DNA from: Lutibacter oricola
GTDB taxonomy: Bacteria > Bacteroidota > Bacteroidia > Flavobacteriales > Flavobacteriaceae
Length of the DNA: 64,000 nucleotides
Assembly: GCF_900106565.1 (NCBI RefSeq)
Contig: NZ_FNNJ01000006.1
Location: forward strand, 62,001 to 126,000
Reading direction: 5' to 3'
The notes under the pieces are model-generated. The model searched no databases. It was not told the DNA's origin and saw nothing but the letters and a program-made list of their open reading frames with translations. How positions within the stretch are numbered: the first letter of the stretch is position 1; each line of letters opens with the position of its first letter. The translations under genes and the position numbers were made by a program. Shown piece after piece: positions 25,397-33,384 of the stretch.

Positions 25397-25408
25397 AATT
25401 AAAATATT

Positions 25409-26113
25409 TTATTGAAGACCTAATACGTCTTTCATCGTATAAATTCCTGTTTTGTCTACTAACCATTCTGAAGCAATTACGGCTCCTAACGCAAAACCTT
25501 GTCTGTTGTGTGCTGTATGTTTAATATCAATAGTATCAACTTCAGATGCGTATTCTACAGAATGTGTTCCAGGTACATCTGGAATTCTTTTAGCAACTAT
25601 AGGTACTTCATTAGCATTATTTGTTACATCTAATGCCCAATTATTTTTTGAAGTATGTTTTATAATTCCTTCAGCCAAAGTAATTGCTGTACCACTCGGT
25701 GCATCTAATTTTTTTGTATGATGAATTTCTTCCATTGAAATGTTGTATTCGCTAAGATTTTTCATCATTTTAGCTAATTGCTCATTCAATTCAAAAAATA
25801 TATTTACGCCTAAACTAAAATTTGAAGCATAAATAAAACCACCGTTGTTTTTGTTACAAATATCAACAGCTTCATCAAACTTATCTAACCAACCAGTTGT
25901 ACCACAAATTACAGGCACATTATTTTTAAAACAGTTTGTTATATTGTTAAAAGCTACAGATGGAATGCTAAAATCTATAGCTACATCTGCCTTAGTAATA
26001 TCATAATCTTTAGTGTTTTCATCTACCTTTAAAACAATTTGATGACCTCGCTTTATAGCAATTTTTTCAATTGTTTGCCCCATTCTTCCGTACCCTAAAA
26101 GTGCTATTTTCAT
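25409..26113 (-). CDS. dapB: 4-Hydroxy-tetrahydrodipicolinate reductase
   Basis: Second committed step to lysine and meso-diaminopimelate, using NAD(P)H. The Rossmann loop 'GYGRMGQ' is at 7-13. The catalytic block 'EIHHTKKLDAPSGTA' places H131 and K135 as the equivalents of E. coli H159 and K163. At 234 residues it is shorter than the 270 of E. coli, as in other Bacteroidetes. Its product feeds peptidoglycan, and it sits between DUF5683 and lepB, both linked to envelope growth. Gaps are 3 bases upstream and 12 bases downstream. Confidence 0.93.
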   Translation of the reverse strand: MKIALLGYGRMGQTIEKIAIKRGHQIVLKVDENTKDYDITKADVAIDFSIPSVAFNNITNCFKNNVPVICGTTGWLDKFDEAVDICNKNNGGFIYASNFSLGVNIFFELNEQLAKMMKNLSEYNISMEEIHHTKKLDAPSGTAITLAEGIIKHTSKNNWALDVTNNANEVPIVAKRIPDVPGTHSVEYASEVDTIDIKHTAHNRQGFALGAVIASEWLVDKTGIYTMKDVLGLQ

Positions 26114-26116
26114 TTT

Positions 26117-26704
26117 TTAAAATTTAAAACTTAACGAAGCTCCAACAATAGCATTATTCGAGTTAAAATCTTGAATAATTGTTGGTTCAATAGATAAGTT
26201 ATTGTCTACATTATGTTGTATAAGGTGAGCGTTAGTACTAGCTTCAAGTATTTGTAATACATACAAAGCAACAGTAACTAACAGCGATAAATCTCTATCT
26301 TTTTTATATCCTTTTTGAGCAGTAACAAGCGCATCATCTGATAATAAAATATGATCACCTAAGCCATCAAATTCATCTGGTTTACCATTTAATCTAAGTT
26401 TATAAGCAGTTCTGGCTCTGTCGTAATTTTTATTATTTGCTGAATAAAAATAAATACCAGTACCTAAGGCACCATAAACAAAAGGAATTTTCCAATATTT
26501 TTTATTGTATGCTTGACCTAGACCAGGTAAAATTGCAGAGTAAAAAGCAGCTTTTGATGGCGATAGTACGTCAAAATCGTATTTTGGCACAATAGAGTCT
26601 TGAACTTTAATATTCACGTTTTTAGTTTGCGAATATGAGTTACATAAACCTATTGAAAAAAATAATAAAGAAAATATGAATATATGTTTTTTCAATCTAT
26701 TCAA
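26117..26704 (-). CDS. DUF5683 domain exported protein
   Basis: This 195-residue protein has a signal peptide (about 1-25, 'NSYSQ'). The body contains 'SPSKAAFYSAILPGLGQAYNKKYWKIPFVYGALGTGIYFYSANNKNYDRARTAYKLR', the DUF5683 signature with two hydrophobic segments. It overlaps parB by 8 bases and is followed by dapB after 3 bases. Function is unknown; the conserved 'PGLGQAYN' suggests a membrane-proximal or outer-membrane role. It stays with parAB in this lineage. Confidence 0.85.
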   Translation of the reverse strand: MNRLKKHIFIFSLLFFSIGLCNSYSQTKNVNIKVQDSIVPKYDFDVLSPSKAAFYSAILPGLGQAYNKKYWKIPFVYGALGTGIYFYSANNKNYDRARTAYKLRLNGKPDEFDGLGDHILLSDDALVTAQKGYKKDRDLSLLVTVALYVLQILEASTNAHLIQHNVDNNLSIEPTIIQDFNSNNAIVGASLSFKF

Positions 26705-27599
26705 GTAGTTTTTTAATTCTGTTAAAATCTTCTTCAGAATGAAAAGGAATCATAATTTTTCCTTTGTCATTACCTGATAGTTTAACGTCTATTTTATGTC
26801 CAAAGTATTCGCTAAAAGTTTTTAACCCTTTATTTACAAATTTTGGAACTTCAACAGTTTTAGCAACCGTTTTAGGTTTAACTTCAACATCACCACCATC
26901 TTTAAGCGCTTTAACTAATTGCTCAGTTTGGCGTACAGATAGTTTTTGTTGAATTATTTTTTCGTAAATATCTAATTGATCATCTGTATTATCTACGTTA
27001 ATTAAGGCTCTACCGTGTCCCATAGATAAAAAACCATCACGCATACCTGTTTGAATAATTGGGTCAAGTTTTAGTAAGCGTAAATAGTTTGTAATAGTAG
27101 AACGTTTTTTACCAACGCGTTGGCTCATTTGTTCTTGCGTTAAATCTATTTCATCAATTAAACGTTGGTATGATAATGCAACTTCAATTGGATCTAAATC
27201 TTTTCGCTGTATATTTTCTACCAATGCCATTTCTAGCATTTCTTGGTCGTTGGCAAGTCTAATATAAGCAGGAACTGTAGTGTTTCCAATTAATTTAGAA
27301 GCTCTAAATCTTCGTTCTCCAGAAACTAGTTGAAATTTATCACCTAGTTTTCTAACAGTAATTGGTTGAATAACACCTAGTTCTTTAATAGAAGTTGCTA
27401 ATTCTCGTAAGGCTTCTTCATTAAAATAACTTCTTGGTTGAAAAGGGTTAACATCAATTTTATCAATATCAATTTCAACAATGTTTCCAACTAGTTTATC
27501 AGCGTTTTTATCTTCAACAGAGTTTATTTCTGGTGAGTTTTCTTTTAATAAGGCAGATAAACCTCTTCCTAAAGCTTGCTTTTTTGTTGCTTTTGCCAT
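26697..27599 (-). CDS. parB: Chromosome-partitioning protein ParB
   Basis: A DNA-binding CTPase that loads at parS and spreads to organise the origin region. The N-terminal domain has 'VNPFQPRSYF' and the CTP-binding 'GERRFRASKL' (about 117-126). A central helix-turn-helix (about 155-180: 'LTQEQMSQRVGKKRSTITNYLRLLKL') and a C-terminal dimerisation region follow. It starts 5 bases after parA. No parS-like palindrome (TGTTNCACGTGNAACA type) was found in the window, so its sites must lie elsewhere. Confidence 0.95.
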   Translation of the reverse strand: MAKATKKQALGRGLSALLKENSPEINSVEDKNADKLVGNIVEIDIDKIDVNPFQPRSYFNEEALRELATSIKELGVIQPITVRKLGDKFQLVSGERRFRASKLIGNTTVPAYIRLANDQEMLEMALVENIQRKDLDPIEVALSYQRLIDEIDLTQEQMSQRVGKKRSTITNYLRLLKLDPIIQTGMRDGFLSMGHGRALINVDNTDDQLDIYEKIIQQKLSVRQTEQLVKALKDGGDVEVKPKTVAKTVEVPKFVNKGLKTFSEYFGHKIDVKLSGNDKGKIMIPFHSEEDFNRIKKLLE

Positions 27600-27604
27600 T
27601 TTTA

Positions 27605-28369
27605 TTATTTATTCTTTTTTAGAATTTCGTTGGCTAAGTTAATATAATTTACGGCACCACGACTTGTGGCATCATAAGCTATAATACTTTCACCAAAACT
27701 TGGAGCTTCACTTAATCTAACATTTCGCTGTATTATGGTATCAAAAACCATATCTTGAAAATGTTTTTTAACTTCTTCTACAACTTGGTTAGATAAACGT
27801 AAACGAGAATCGTACATAGTTAAAAGTAGGCCTTCTATATCTAAATTTGGGTTGTGTATTTTTTGAACACTTTTAATGGTGTTCAATAATTTTCCTAGAC
27901 CTTCTAATGCAAAATATTCGCATTGAATTGGTATTGCAACAGAGTCTGCCGCTACCAAAGCATTTAAAGTAATTAAACCTAATGAAGGAGCACAGTCAAT
28001 TAAAATATAATCGTAATCATCTTTAATTTCTTCTAGAGCTTGCTTCAACATATACTCTCTATTGTCTTTATCTACTAATTCAATTTCGATAGCAACCAAA
28101 TCTATATGAGCAGGAATTAAAGATACGTTTGGCGAGTTTGTAGCCACAACTGCATCTTTTGCAGAAATAGCATGTTCTAACAATTGATATGTACCGTATT
28201 CAACCTCTTCAACAATAACTCCTAAACCTGAAGAAGCATTTGCTTGAGGATCGGCATCAATCAATAATACTTTTTTCTCTAGTACACCTAATGCTGCTGC
28301 TAAATTAACAGTTGTAGTTGTTTTACCAACACCACCTTTTTGATTGGCTATTGCAATTATTTTGCCCAT
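27605..28369 (-). CDS. parA: Chromosome-partitioning ATPase ParA
   Basis: A deviant Walker ATPase that moves ParB-parS complexes by nucleoid-bound gradients. The loop 'KGGVGKTTTTVNLA' at about residues 10-23 and 'LLIDADPQANASSGLG' near 36 identify the family. 'DYILIDCAPSLGLITLNAL' near 118 is the Walker B region. At 254 residues with no N-terminal DNA-binding domain it is the chromosomal type (Soj). It is the first gene of the cluster parA-parB-DUF5683-dapB-lepB-WbqC-DUF6122. Confidence 0.95.
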   Translation of the reverse strand: MGKIIAIANQKGGVGKTTTTVNLAAALGVLEKKVLLIDADPQANASSGLGVIVEEVEYGTYQLLEHAISAKDAVVATNSPNVSLIPAHIDLVAIEIELVDKDNREYMLKQALEEIKDDYDYILIDCAPSLGLITLNALVAADSVAIPIQCEYFALEGLGKLLNTIKSVQKIHNPNLDIEGLLLTMYDSRLRLSNQVVEEVKKHFQDMVFDTIIQRNVRLSEAPSFGESIIAYDATSRGAVNYINLANEILKKNK

Positions 28370-28448
28370 AAAAATTATAAGAATTATTTTAAGATGTAAA
28401 AATACAATTATTTATGGTTTATAAAAGAAGATATTGTTAACAAAGCCC

Positions 28449-28485
28449 TAAAAAATAAAAGAGGTTGAAAATCAACCTCTTTTAT
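28449..28485 (-). terminator. Terminator of pepD
   Basis: A perfect 14-bp stem ATAAAAGAGGTTGA (28455-28468) / TCAACCTCTTTTAT (28472-28485), loop AAA. On the minus strand a T-rich run follows (TTTTATTTTTTAG). Confidence 0.82.
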
Positions 28486-28493
28486 AGTATTTG

Positions 28494-29951
28494 TTATTTT
28501 TTTACTGGTATGTTTTCTAAAATTACCAACAAAAATTTCCAAAATTTTTGCGATGATTTTATATTTGCTCTTTCGTCTGGAGAGTGAGCTCCTTGTATAG
28601 TTGGTCCAAAAGAAATCATATCCATTTCTGGGTAATTTGTTCCTAAAATACCACATTCTAAGCCTGCGTGACAAGCAACTACATCTGGTTTACTGTTAAA
28701 TAAATCTTCGTAAGTTTTGCTCATTACTTTTAAAATTGGAGAATCTATATTTGGTTTCCAACCAGGATAAGAACCAGATTGTTTAACGCTATATCCACCC
28801 AACTCAAAAGTAGAAGTTAACGAATTTGCTAAATCTGTTTTAGAAGTTTCAACAGATGAACGTGTTAAACAAGCAATTTCAATATTTTCGTCTTTTACAA
28901 TAACTCTTGCAATGTTGTTAGATGTTTCTACTAAGTTTTCCATATCTGGGCTCATAGTATAAACTCCGTTATGTAAAGAGTAAATAATATTTAAAAGTGT
29001 AGACTGGCTAATTGTTGTCATTACTTTTAAATTTTCATCTATTTTGTTAAATGAAATATCTAAGTTAGTTTCCTTAGTTTTAAACTCGTTTTTAATATGT
29101 TTAACTACTTTGTTAAACTTTTTTTCGAATGCTTTTTTATTAGAATTGTAAACAACAATTTTTGCAAAACTTTCTCTTGGAATAGCATTTCTTAATCCAC
29201 CACCTTTAATTTCTGAAATACGAATAAACTCACGAGTTTCATACATTAAACGGTTCATTATTTTGTTGGCATTTCCTAAACCTTTGTCAATGTCCATACC
29301 AGAGTGTCCACCACTTAATCCTTTTACAGAAATAGTATAAGATTCACTATTTGTTGGTGAATTTACTTCGTTATAAGTATTGTCTGCAGTAATATCAATA
29401 CCACCTGCGCAACCTATATCAATTTCGTCATCTTCTTCGGTATCTAAATTTAATAAAATTTCACCATCTAAATAACCGGCTTGTAAGCCCATTGCTCCGG
29501 TCATTCCAGTTTCTTCATCTATAGTAAATAAAGCTTCAATAGCTGGGTGTTTAATTTCTTTTGAAGCTAAAACAGCCATAATTGCAGCAACTCCTAAACC
29601 ATTATCGGCACCTAAAGTTGTACCATCAGCTTTTACCCATTCACCATCAATAATCATTTTAATACCTTCTGTATCAAAATCAAAAGTAGTATCGGCGTTT
29701 TTTTGATGAACCATATCTAAATGCGATTGCATTACAACGGTTTTTCTATTTTCTAAACCTTGAGTAGCAGGTTTTTTAATAATTACGTTTCCAACAGGAT
29801 CTACAACAGTTTCTAGGTTTAAATTGTTTCCAAAATCAACCATAAATTGTATTACCTTTTCTTCTTTTTTTGAACCACGAGGAACCGCATTTAAGTCTGC
29901 GAAATTGTTCCAAAGTTCTTTTGGTTCAAGGTTTCTTATTTCGTTACTCAT
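28494..29951 (-). CDS. pepD: Aminoacyl-histidine dipeptidase (M20 peptidase, PepD)
   Basis: Cytoplasmic zinc dipeptidase acting on Xaa-His and other dipeptides. M20 motifs are 'VVMQSHLDMVHQ' (first zinc ligand), 'DGTTLGADNGLGVAAIMAVL' (bridging Asp and catalytic region), 'FTIDEETGMTGAMGL' (catalytic Glu and ligand) and a late histidine in 'FGPTIQGAHSPDER'. The lid domain with 'SYTISVKGLSGGHSGMDIDKGLGNA' is present. At 485 residues it has the usual length of the PepD group. It is transcribed alone, with a strong terminator, and begins 30 bases after the nitroreductase stop. Confidence 0.93.
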   Translation of the reverse strand: MSNEIRNLEPKELWNNFADLNAVPRGSKKEEKVIQFMVDFGNNLNLETVVDPVGNVIIKKPATQGLENRKTVVMQSHLDMVHQKNADTTFDFDTEGIKMIIDGEWVKADGTTLGADNGLGVAAIMAVLASKEIKHPAIEALFTIDEETGMTGAMGLQAGYLDGEILLNLDTEEDDEIDIGCAGGIDITADNTYNEVNSPTNSESYTISVKGLSGGHSGMDIDKGLGNANKIMNRLMYETREFIRISEIKGGGLRNAIPRESFAKIVVYNSNKKAFEKKFNKVVKHIKNEFKTKETNLDISFNKIDENLKVMTTISQSTLLNIIYSLHNGVYTMSPDMENLVETSNNIARVIVKDENIEIACLTRSSVETSKTDLANSLTSTFELGGYSVKQSGSYPGWKPNIDSPILKVMSKTYEDLFNSKPDVVACHAGLECGILGTNYPEMDMISFGPTIQGAHSPDERANIKSSQKFWKFLLVILENIPVKK

Positions 29952-29980
29952 AATAATTGTATTTTTAATAATTGGTGTTT

Positions 29981-30613
29981 TTATGAAATTTCAATAACAG
30001 TTTCCTGCATTGGTTTTCTTACTTTTTTAAGTCCGTTCATAACATCATCTTCGGCTCTATATCCAACAGGTAACATTAAAACAGATTGTAAATTTTTATC
30101 AGCTAAGTTAAGTAATTCATCAACTTTATTAGGTACAAAACCTTCCATTGGGCAATTGTCAATTTTTTCAACAGCACAAACAGTCATTAAATTACCTAAA
30201 GCAATGTAAGTTTGGTATTTAGCAGAAAGTTGTCTGTCTTCTAAACTCATATTTTTGTACATGTCAACTAATTGATTTCTAAATGTACTTACAACTTCTT
30301 CGCTAGTTCCTCTAGTTTTAATTTCAAGATCAAAATAGTTGTTCACTTCCTTTTCTGAAGTATCTTTTTCAATACATAAAACTAATAAGTGAGAACAATC
30401 AGCTACTTGACGTTGAAAATAAGAATGCTCAACAAATTTTTCTTGAAGTTCCTTATTTTCAATAATTATTAATTTAATTGGCTGTAAACCAAATGAAGTT
30501 GCAGTTAAATTGAAAGCCTTTTTTAAAGTTTCAATTTGTTGCTTTGTAAGTTTTTTTGAAGGATCGAATTTTTTTGTCGCATACCTCCATTCTAAACTAC
30601 TTATAATATCCAT
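29981..30613 (-). CDS. NAD(P)H-dependent nitroreductase, NfsB-like
   Basis: This 210-residue flavin reductase opens with 'SLEWRYATKKFDPSKKLTKQQIETL' and contains 'TATSFGLQPIKLIIIENKEL' (FMN phosphate contacts) and 'DNCPMEGFVPNKVDELLNL'. That is the NfsB/FRase I group, which reduces nitroaromatics and quinones by two electrons. It is cytoplasmic and dimeric in the family. A -7 box TAGTTTTG lies upstream on the minus strand (30633-30640) without a clear -33. pepD follows in the same direction. Confidence 0.9.
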   Translation of the reverse strand: MDIISSLEWRYATKKFDPSKKLTKQQIETLKKAFNLTATSFGLQPIKLIIIENKELQEKFVEHSYFQRQVADCSHLLVLCIEKDTSEKEVNNYFDLEIKTRGTSEEVVSTFRNQLVDMYKNMSLEDRQLSAKYQTYIALGNLMTVCAVEKIDNCPMEGFVPNKVDELLNLADKNLQSVLMLPVGYRAEDDVMNGLKKVRKPMQETVIEIS

Positions 30614-30728
30614 TTTTAAAAGTTTATTTATACAAAACTAATTTAAAAAAGTTGAAAATAGCATATGTTTAGTTTCCAATTTTTACAATTAAAAGTTAAT
30701 TTTTATATTTAGAGAGAATAAAAATGCT

Positions 30729-32003
30729 ATGAAAGAAAATTTACTACACTTTGTGTGGAAACTTAAAATGTTTACCACTAAAAAAAAAATATTGTCTACA
30801 AAAGGCGATTTAATTGAAATTATTTCGGCAGGTACAGAGAATTTAAATTCAGGGCCAGATTTTTTTAACAGTAAAATAAAAATAGCAAATCAACTTTGGG
30901 TTGGTAATGTTGAAATTCATGTAAAATCGTCTAATTGGTACGAACATAATCATCAAGAAGATGAGCGTTACAATTCAATTATTTTACATGTTGTTTGGGA
31001 ACACGATGTTGAGGTTTTTAGAAATACTAATGAAAATATTGTAACATTAGAACTTAAAAACTTTATTTCTCCAGTTGTATTAGCTCAGTATAATAAGTTG
31101 TTTTTGCAACCTAAAAAATGGATTAATTGCGAAAATGAAATTGAAAATATAGATAGTTTTGTTTTAAATCATTTTTTTGAACAATTATACTTTGAGCGTT
31201 TAGAGCAAAAATCTAGTTTAATTAGCCAAAAATTAAAAAACTCAAATTATAATTGGGAAACTGTATTTTTTAGTTTTTTGTCTAAAGCTTTTGGTTTAAA
31301 AGTAAATGGAGATTCATTTTATAATTTTTCGAACTCATTCGATTTTTCACTAGTGCGCAAAACAGGATCAAATTTATTTCAGTTAGAAGCCTTATTTTTT
31401 GGACAAGCAGGTTTATTGGAGAATGAATATGAAAGTACTTATTATAATTCACTTAAAAGTGAATATAACTATTTAAAAAGCAAATTTAAAACTACTTCAA
31501 TAAATAAAAATGAAATTCAATTTTTTAGGTTACGCCCCAATAACTTTCCAACAATACGATTATCTCAGTTGGCAACTTTGTATCATAAACATCAAAATTT
31601 GTTTTCTAAAATTATAGAAATAAATTCATTAGATGGTTTTTATAAGTTGTTTGAAGTTACTACAACGGAGTACTGGGAAACACATTATACGTTTGAAACT
31701 ACTTCAAAAAAAAATGTAAAAAAAATAACTAAGGCATTTGTAGATTTGTTATTAATAAATGTAATAATACCTTTTAAGTTTTTGTATTTGCAACAGCAAG
31801 GTAAAACGGATTATGCAGAAATAATGAAACTTATTGAAGCTATAAAACCAGAAAAGAATAGTATTATTTCAAACTTTGACTCCTTAAAAATTAAATCGAC
31901 AAACGCTTTTGAAACCCAAGCATTGTTGCAGCTTAAAAATGAATATTGTAGTAAGTTAAAATGTTTAAACTGTGCTGTTGGTAAAACTTTATTGACTAGT
32001 TAA
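30729..32003 (+). CDS. DUF2851 family protein
   Basis: This 424-residue soluble protein has the DUF2851 pattern: 'MKENLLHFVWKLKMFTT' at the start, 'LIEIISAGTENLNSGPDFFNSKIKI..LWVGNVEIHVKSSNWYEHNHQEDERYNSIILHVVWEHD' (about 24-95), and the C-terminal 'KNEYCSKLKCLNCAVG' with three cysteines. Its function is unknown; it is nearly universal in Bacteroidetes. The central block resembles a nuclease fold with conserved E, H and D, but I would not assign activity. It converges on the downstream metallo-hydrolase with overlapping stop codons. Confidence 0.88.
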   Translation: MKENLLHFVWKLKMFTTKKKILSTKGDLIEIISAGTENLNSGPDFFNSKIKIANQLWVGNVEIHVKSSNWYEHNHQEDERYNSIILHVVWEHDVEVFRNTNENIVTLELKNFISPVVLAQYNKLFLQPKKWINCENEIENIDSFVLNHFFEQLYFERLEQKSSLISQKLKNSNYNWETVFFSFLSKAFGLKVNGDSFYNFSNSFDFSLVRKTGSNLFQLEALFFGQAGLLENEYESTYYNSLKSEYNYLKSKFKTTSINKNEIQFFRLRPNNFPTIRLSQLATLYHKHQNLFSKIIEINSLDGFYKLFEVTTTEYWETHYTFETTSKKNVKKITKAFVDLLLINVIIPFKFLYLQQQGKTDYAEIMKLIEAIKPEKNSIISNFDSLKIKSTNAFETQALLQLKNEYCSKLKCLNCAVGKTLLTS

Positions 32004-32761
32004 TTGTTTGGGTACCATTTTCTAATTCTAACTTCAATATTTTGGTTTTCGGTATTTACCAACTCTTTAAATTTATTAACATCGCTAAAATTACCTTTAC
32101 CTCTGTAATGGTATGGGTATACAATTTTTGGTTGAAATTCTAAAACAGCCTCTGCAGCTTGATTGATATCCATTGTGTATGGTAAATTCATACAAACAAA
32201 AGCAACATCAATATCTACAAGAGTTCTCATTTCAACAATATCTTCGGTATCTCCAGAAATGTAAATTCGCTTATCATCAATATTTAAAACATAGCCATTA
32301 CCTCTGCCTTTTGGATGTTTAGAAGTTGCTTCTTCAGGTAAATTATACATTGGTATAGCTTGTACAAACATATCTAAACGATGCACACCTTGTCCGTTGT
32401 TTAGAATTGTAGTTTTTGAAAGGTATTTTTCTGGAAGTTGCATTGATACTTCTAACGGTACTATAAAAATAGCGTTAGAAGTGTCAATAGCTTCTATAGT
32501 TTTTAAGTCTAAATGATCTGGGTGAATATCTGTAATTAGTATTACATCGGGTTTTGTTTCATTTTTATAGAAATCAAAGCCTCCATGTGGATCTACATAA
32601 ATTGTTTTATTATTATAAGTTAACACAAAACTACTATGTGTAATAGGTTTAATCTCAATTTGCCCATTTGCAGTTTTTAAAACGTCTTTGTTTGCAGTTT
32701 GAGCAAAACTTATTTGTGTTGCAATAAATAATAATGCAAATTGTGTAAAAATATATTTCAT
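32000..32761 (-). CDS. Exported metallo-beta-lactamase-fold hydrolase
   Basis: The frame opens at 32809, but the ATG at 32761 gives a clean signal peptide 'MKYIFTQFALLFIATQISFA-Q', so that start is preferred. The metal motif is D78-x-H80-x-D82-H83 ('TDIHPDHLD'), with Asp in place of the usual first His. 'IYISGDTEDIVEM' and 'YPYHYRGKG' supply the later ligands. It is a periplasmic cousin of the UPF0173 hydrolase at 632. Family members with the D-first motif are annotated only as hydrolases. It overlaps the DUF2851 stop by four bases in the convergent direction. Confidence 0.85.
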   Translation of the reverse strand: MKYIFTQFALLFIATQISFAQTANKDVLKTANGQIEIKPITHSSFVLTYNNKTIYVDPHGGFDFYKNETKPDVILITDIHPDHLDLKTIEAIDTSNAIFIVPLEVSMQLPEKYLSKTTILNNGQGVHRLDMFVQAIPMYNLPEEATSKHPKGRGNGYVLNIDDKRIYISGDTEDIVEMRTLVDIDVAFVCMNLPYTMDINQAAEAVLEFQPKIVYPYHYRGKGNFSDVNKFKELVNTENQNIEVRIRKWYPNN

Positions 32762-32832
32762 GTTAAAATTTTCTATAGTTATTATAGTTAATAACCAATA
32801 GCGTGCCAATTTTTAGAATTTGAGTTTTAATA

Positions 32833-33243
32833 CTAATTGTTTTCAAAATAATTTTTAACCCAAGCTACTATTTGCTTGTCCGAAATTTGACCAGAATCGT
32901 GTATTCCAACAATTTTTTGTCCAAGTAATATATTTTGATCTAGTTCTCTTTTTAATTCCGTTTTCATTTTAGAAGGGCCAAATATTACCAATGCATCACA
33001 TTTATGAATATATTTAAACAAGCCTCTAATAAAATTATGAGTTTGAAGTTTGCGTCTATTTTGTCTATTTTTTTCGTAGGTTAAATATTGACTACCAAAA
33101 CGTCCAAACTTTTTAGTTTCACCAGCAATTCTCATTTTTAATTGAATATGAGAATCAATTTTTTTCATTGAGTGTCCTTCTTCAGTTAGTTTTATTAAGA
33201 CTGCGTGTTTTGTGTCTATCCAAATTCCTAGATTTTGTTTCAT
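32833..33243 (-). CDS. Hypothetical protein, possible eRF1-like fold
   Basis: This 136-residue protein has 'NLGIWIDTKHAVLIKL' at the start, a basic middle (about 40-70), 'CDALVIFGPSKMKTELKREL' and a C-terminal helix. The opening and the 'IFGPSKMKTEL' strand-turn-helix recall the small bacterial proteins labelled 'translational machinery' or host-attachment proteins with an eRF1 domain 3-like fold. The resemblance is from memory of the pattern and is weak. It is transcribed alone upstream of the secreted hydrolase. I would not assign a function. Confidence 0.55.
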   Translation of the reverse strand: MKQNLGIWIDTKHAVLIKLTEEGHSMKKIDSHIQLKMRIAGETKKFGRFGSQYLTYEKNRQNRRKLQTHNFIRGLFKYIHKCDALVIFGPSKMKTELKRELDQNILLGQKIVGIHDSGQISDKQIVAWVKNYFENN

Positions 33244-33330
33244 AGTAGAAGTTTTATATTGTTAAGTGTTTTGTAGTAAATTTTCTACATAAAGTTACAA
33301 AAAAAATAAATTGAATATTGCATAAAAATA

Positions 33331-33364
33331 AAAAATGCTATAACAATTAAGTTATAGCATTTTT
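33331..33364 (-). terminator. Terminator of the beta-oxidation operon
   Basis: A 14-bp stem AAAAATGCTATAAC (33331-33344) / GTTATAGCATTTTT (33351-33364). On the minus strand it is followed by TATTTTTATG. It ends the operon that starts at the MarR gene near 40116. Confidence 0.85.
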
Positions 33365-33384
33365 GGTATTGATTGAATTATCTA

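Noticed and set aside
26697-28369. parS sites near parAB
   Set aside because: I looked for TGTTNCACGTGNAACA-type palindromes and found only an isolated CACGTG at about 41224, which lacks the flanking arms. parS must lie outside the window.
32762-32809. Upstream start of the exported hydrolase
   Set aside because: The first 16 residues would hide the signal peptide; the ATG at 32761 gives a clean one.
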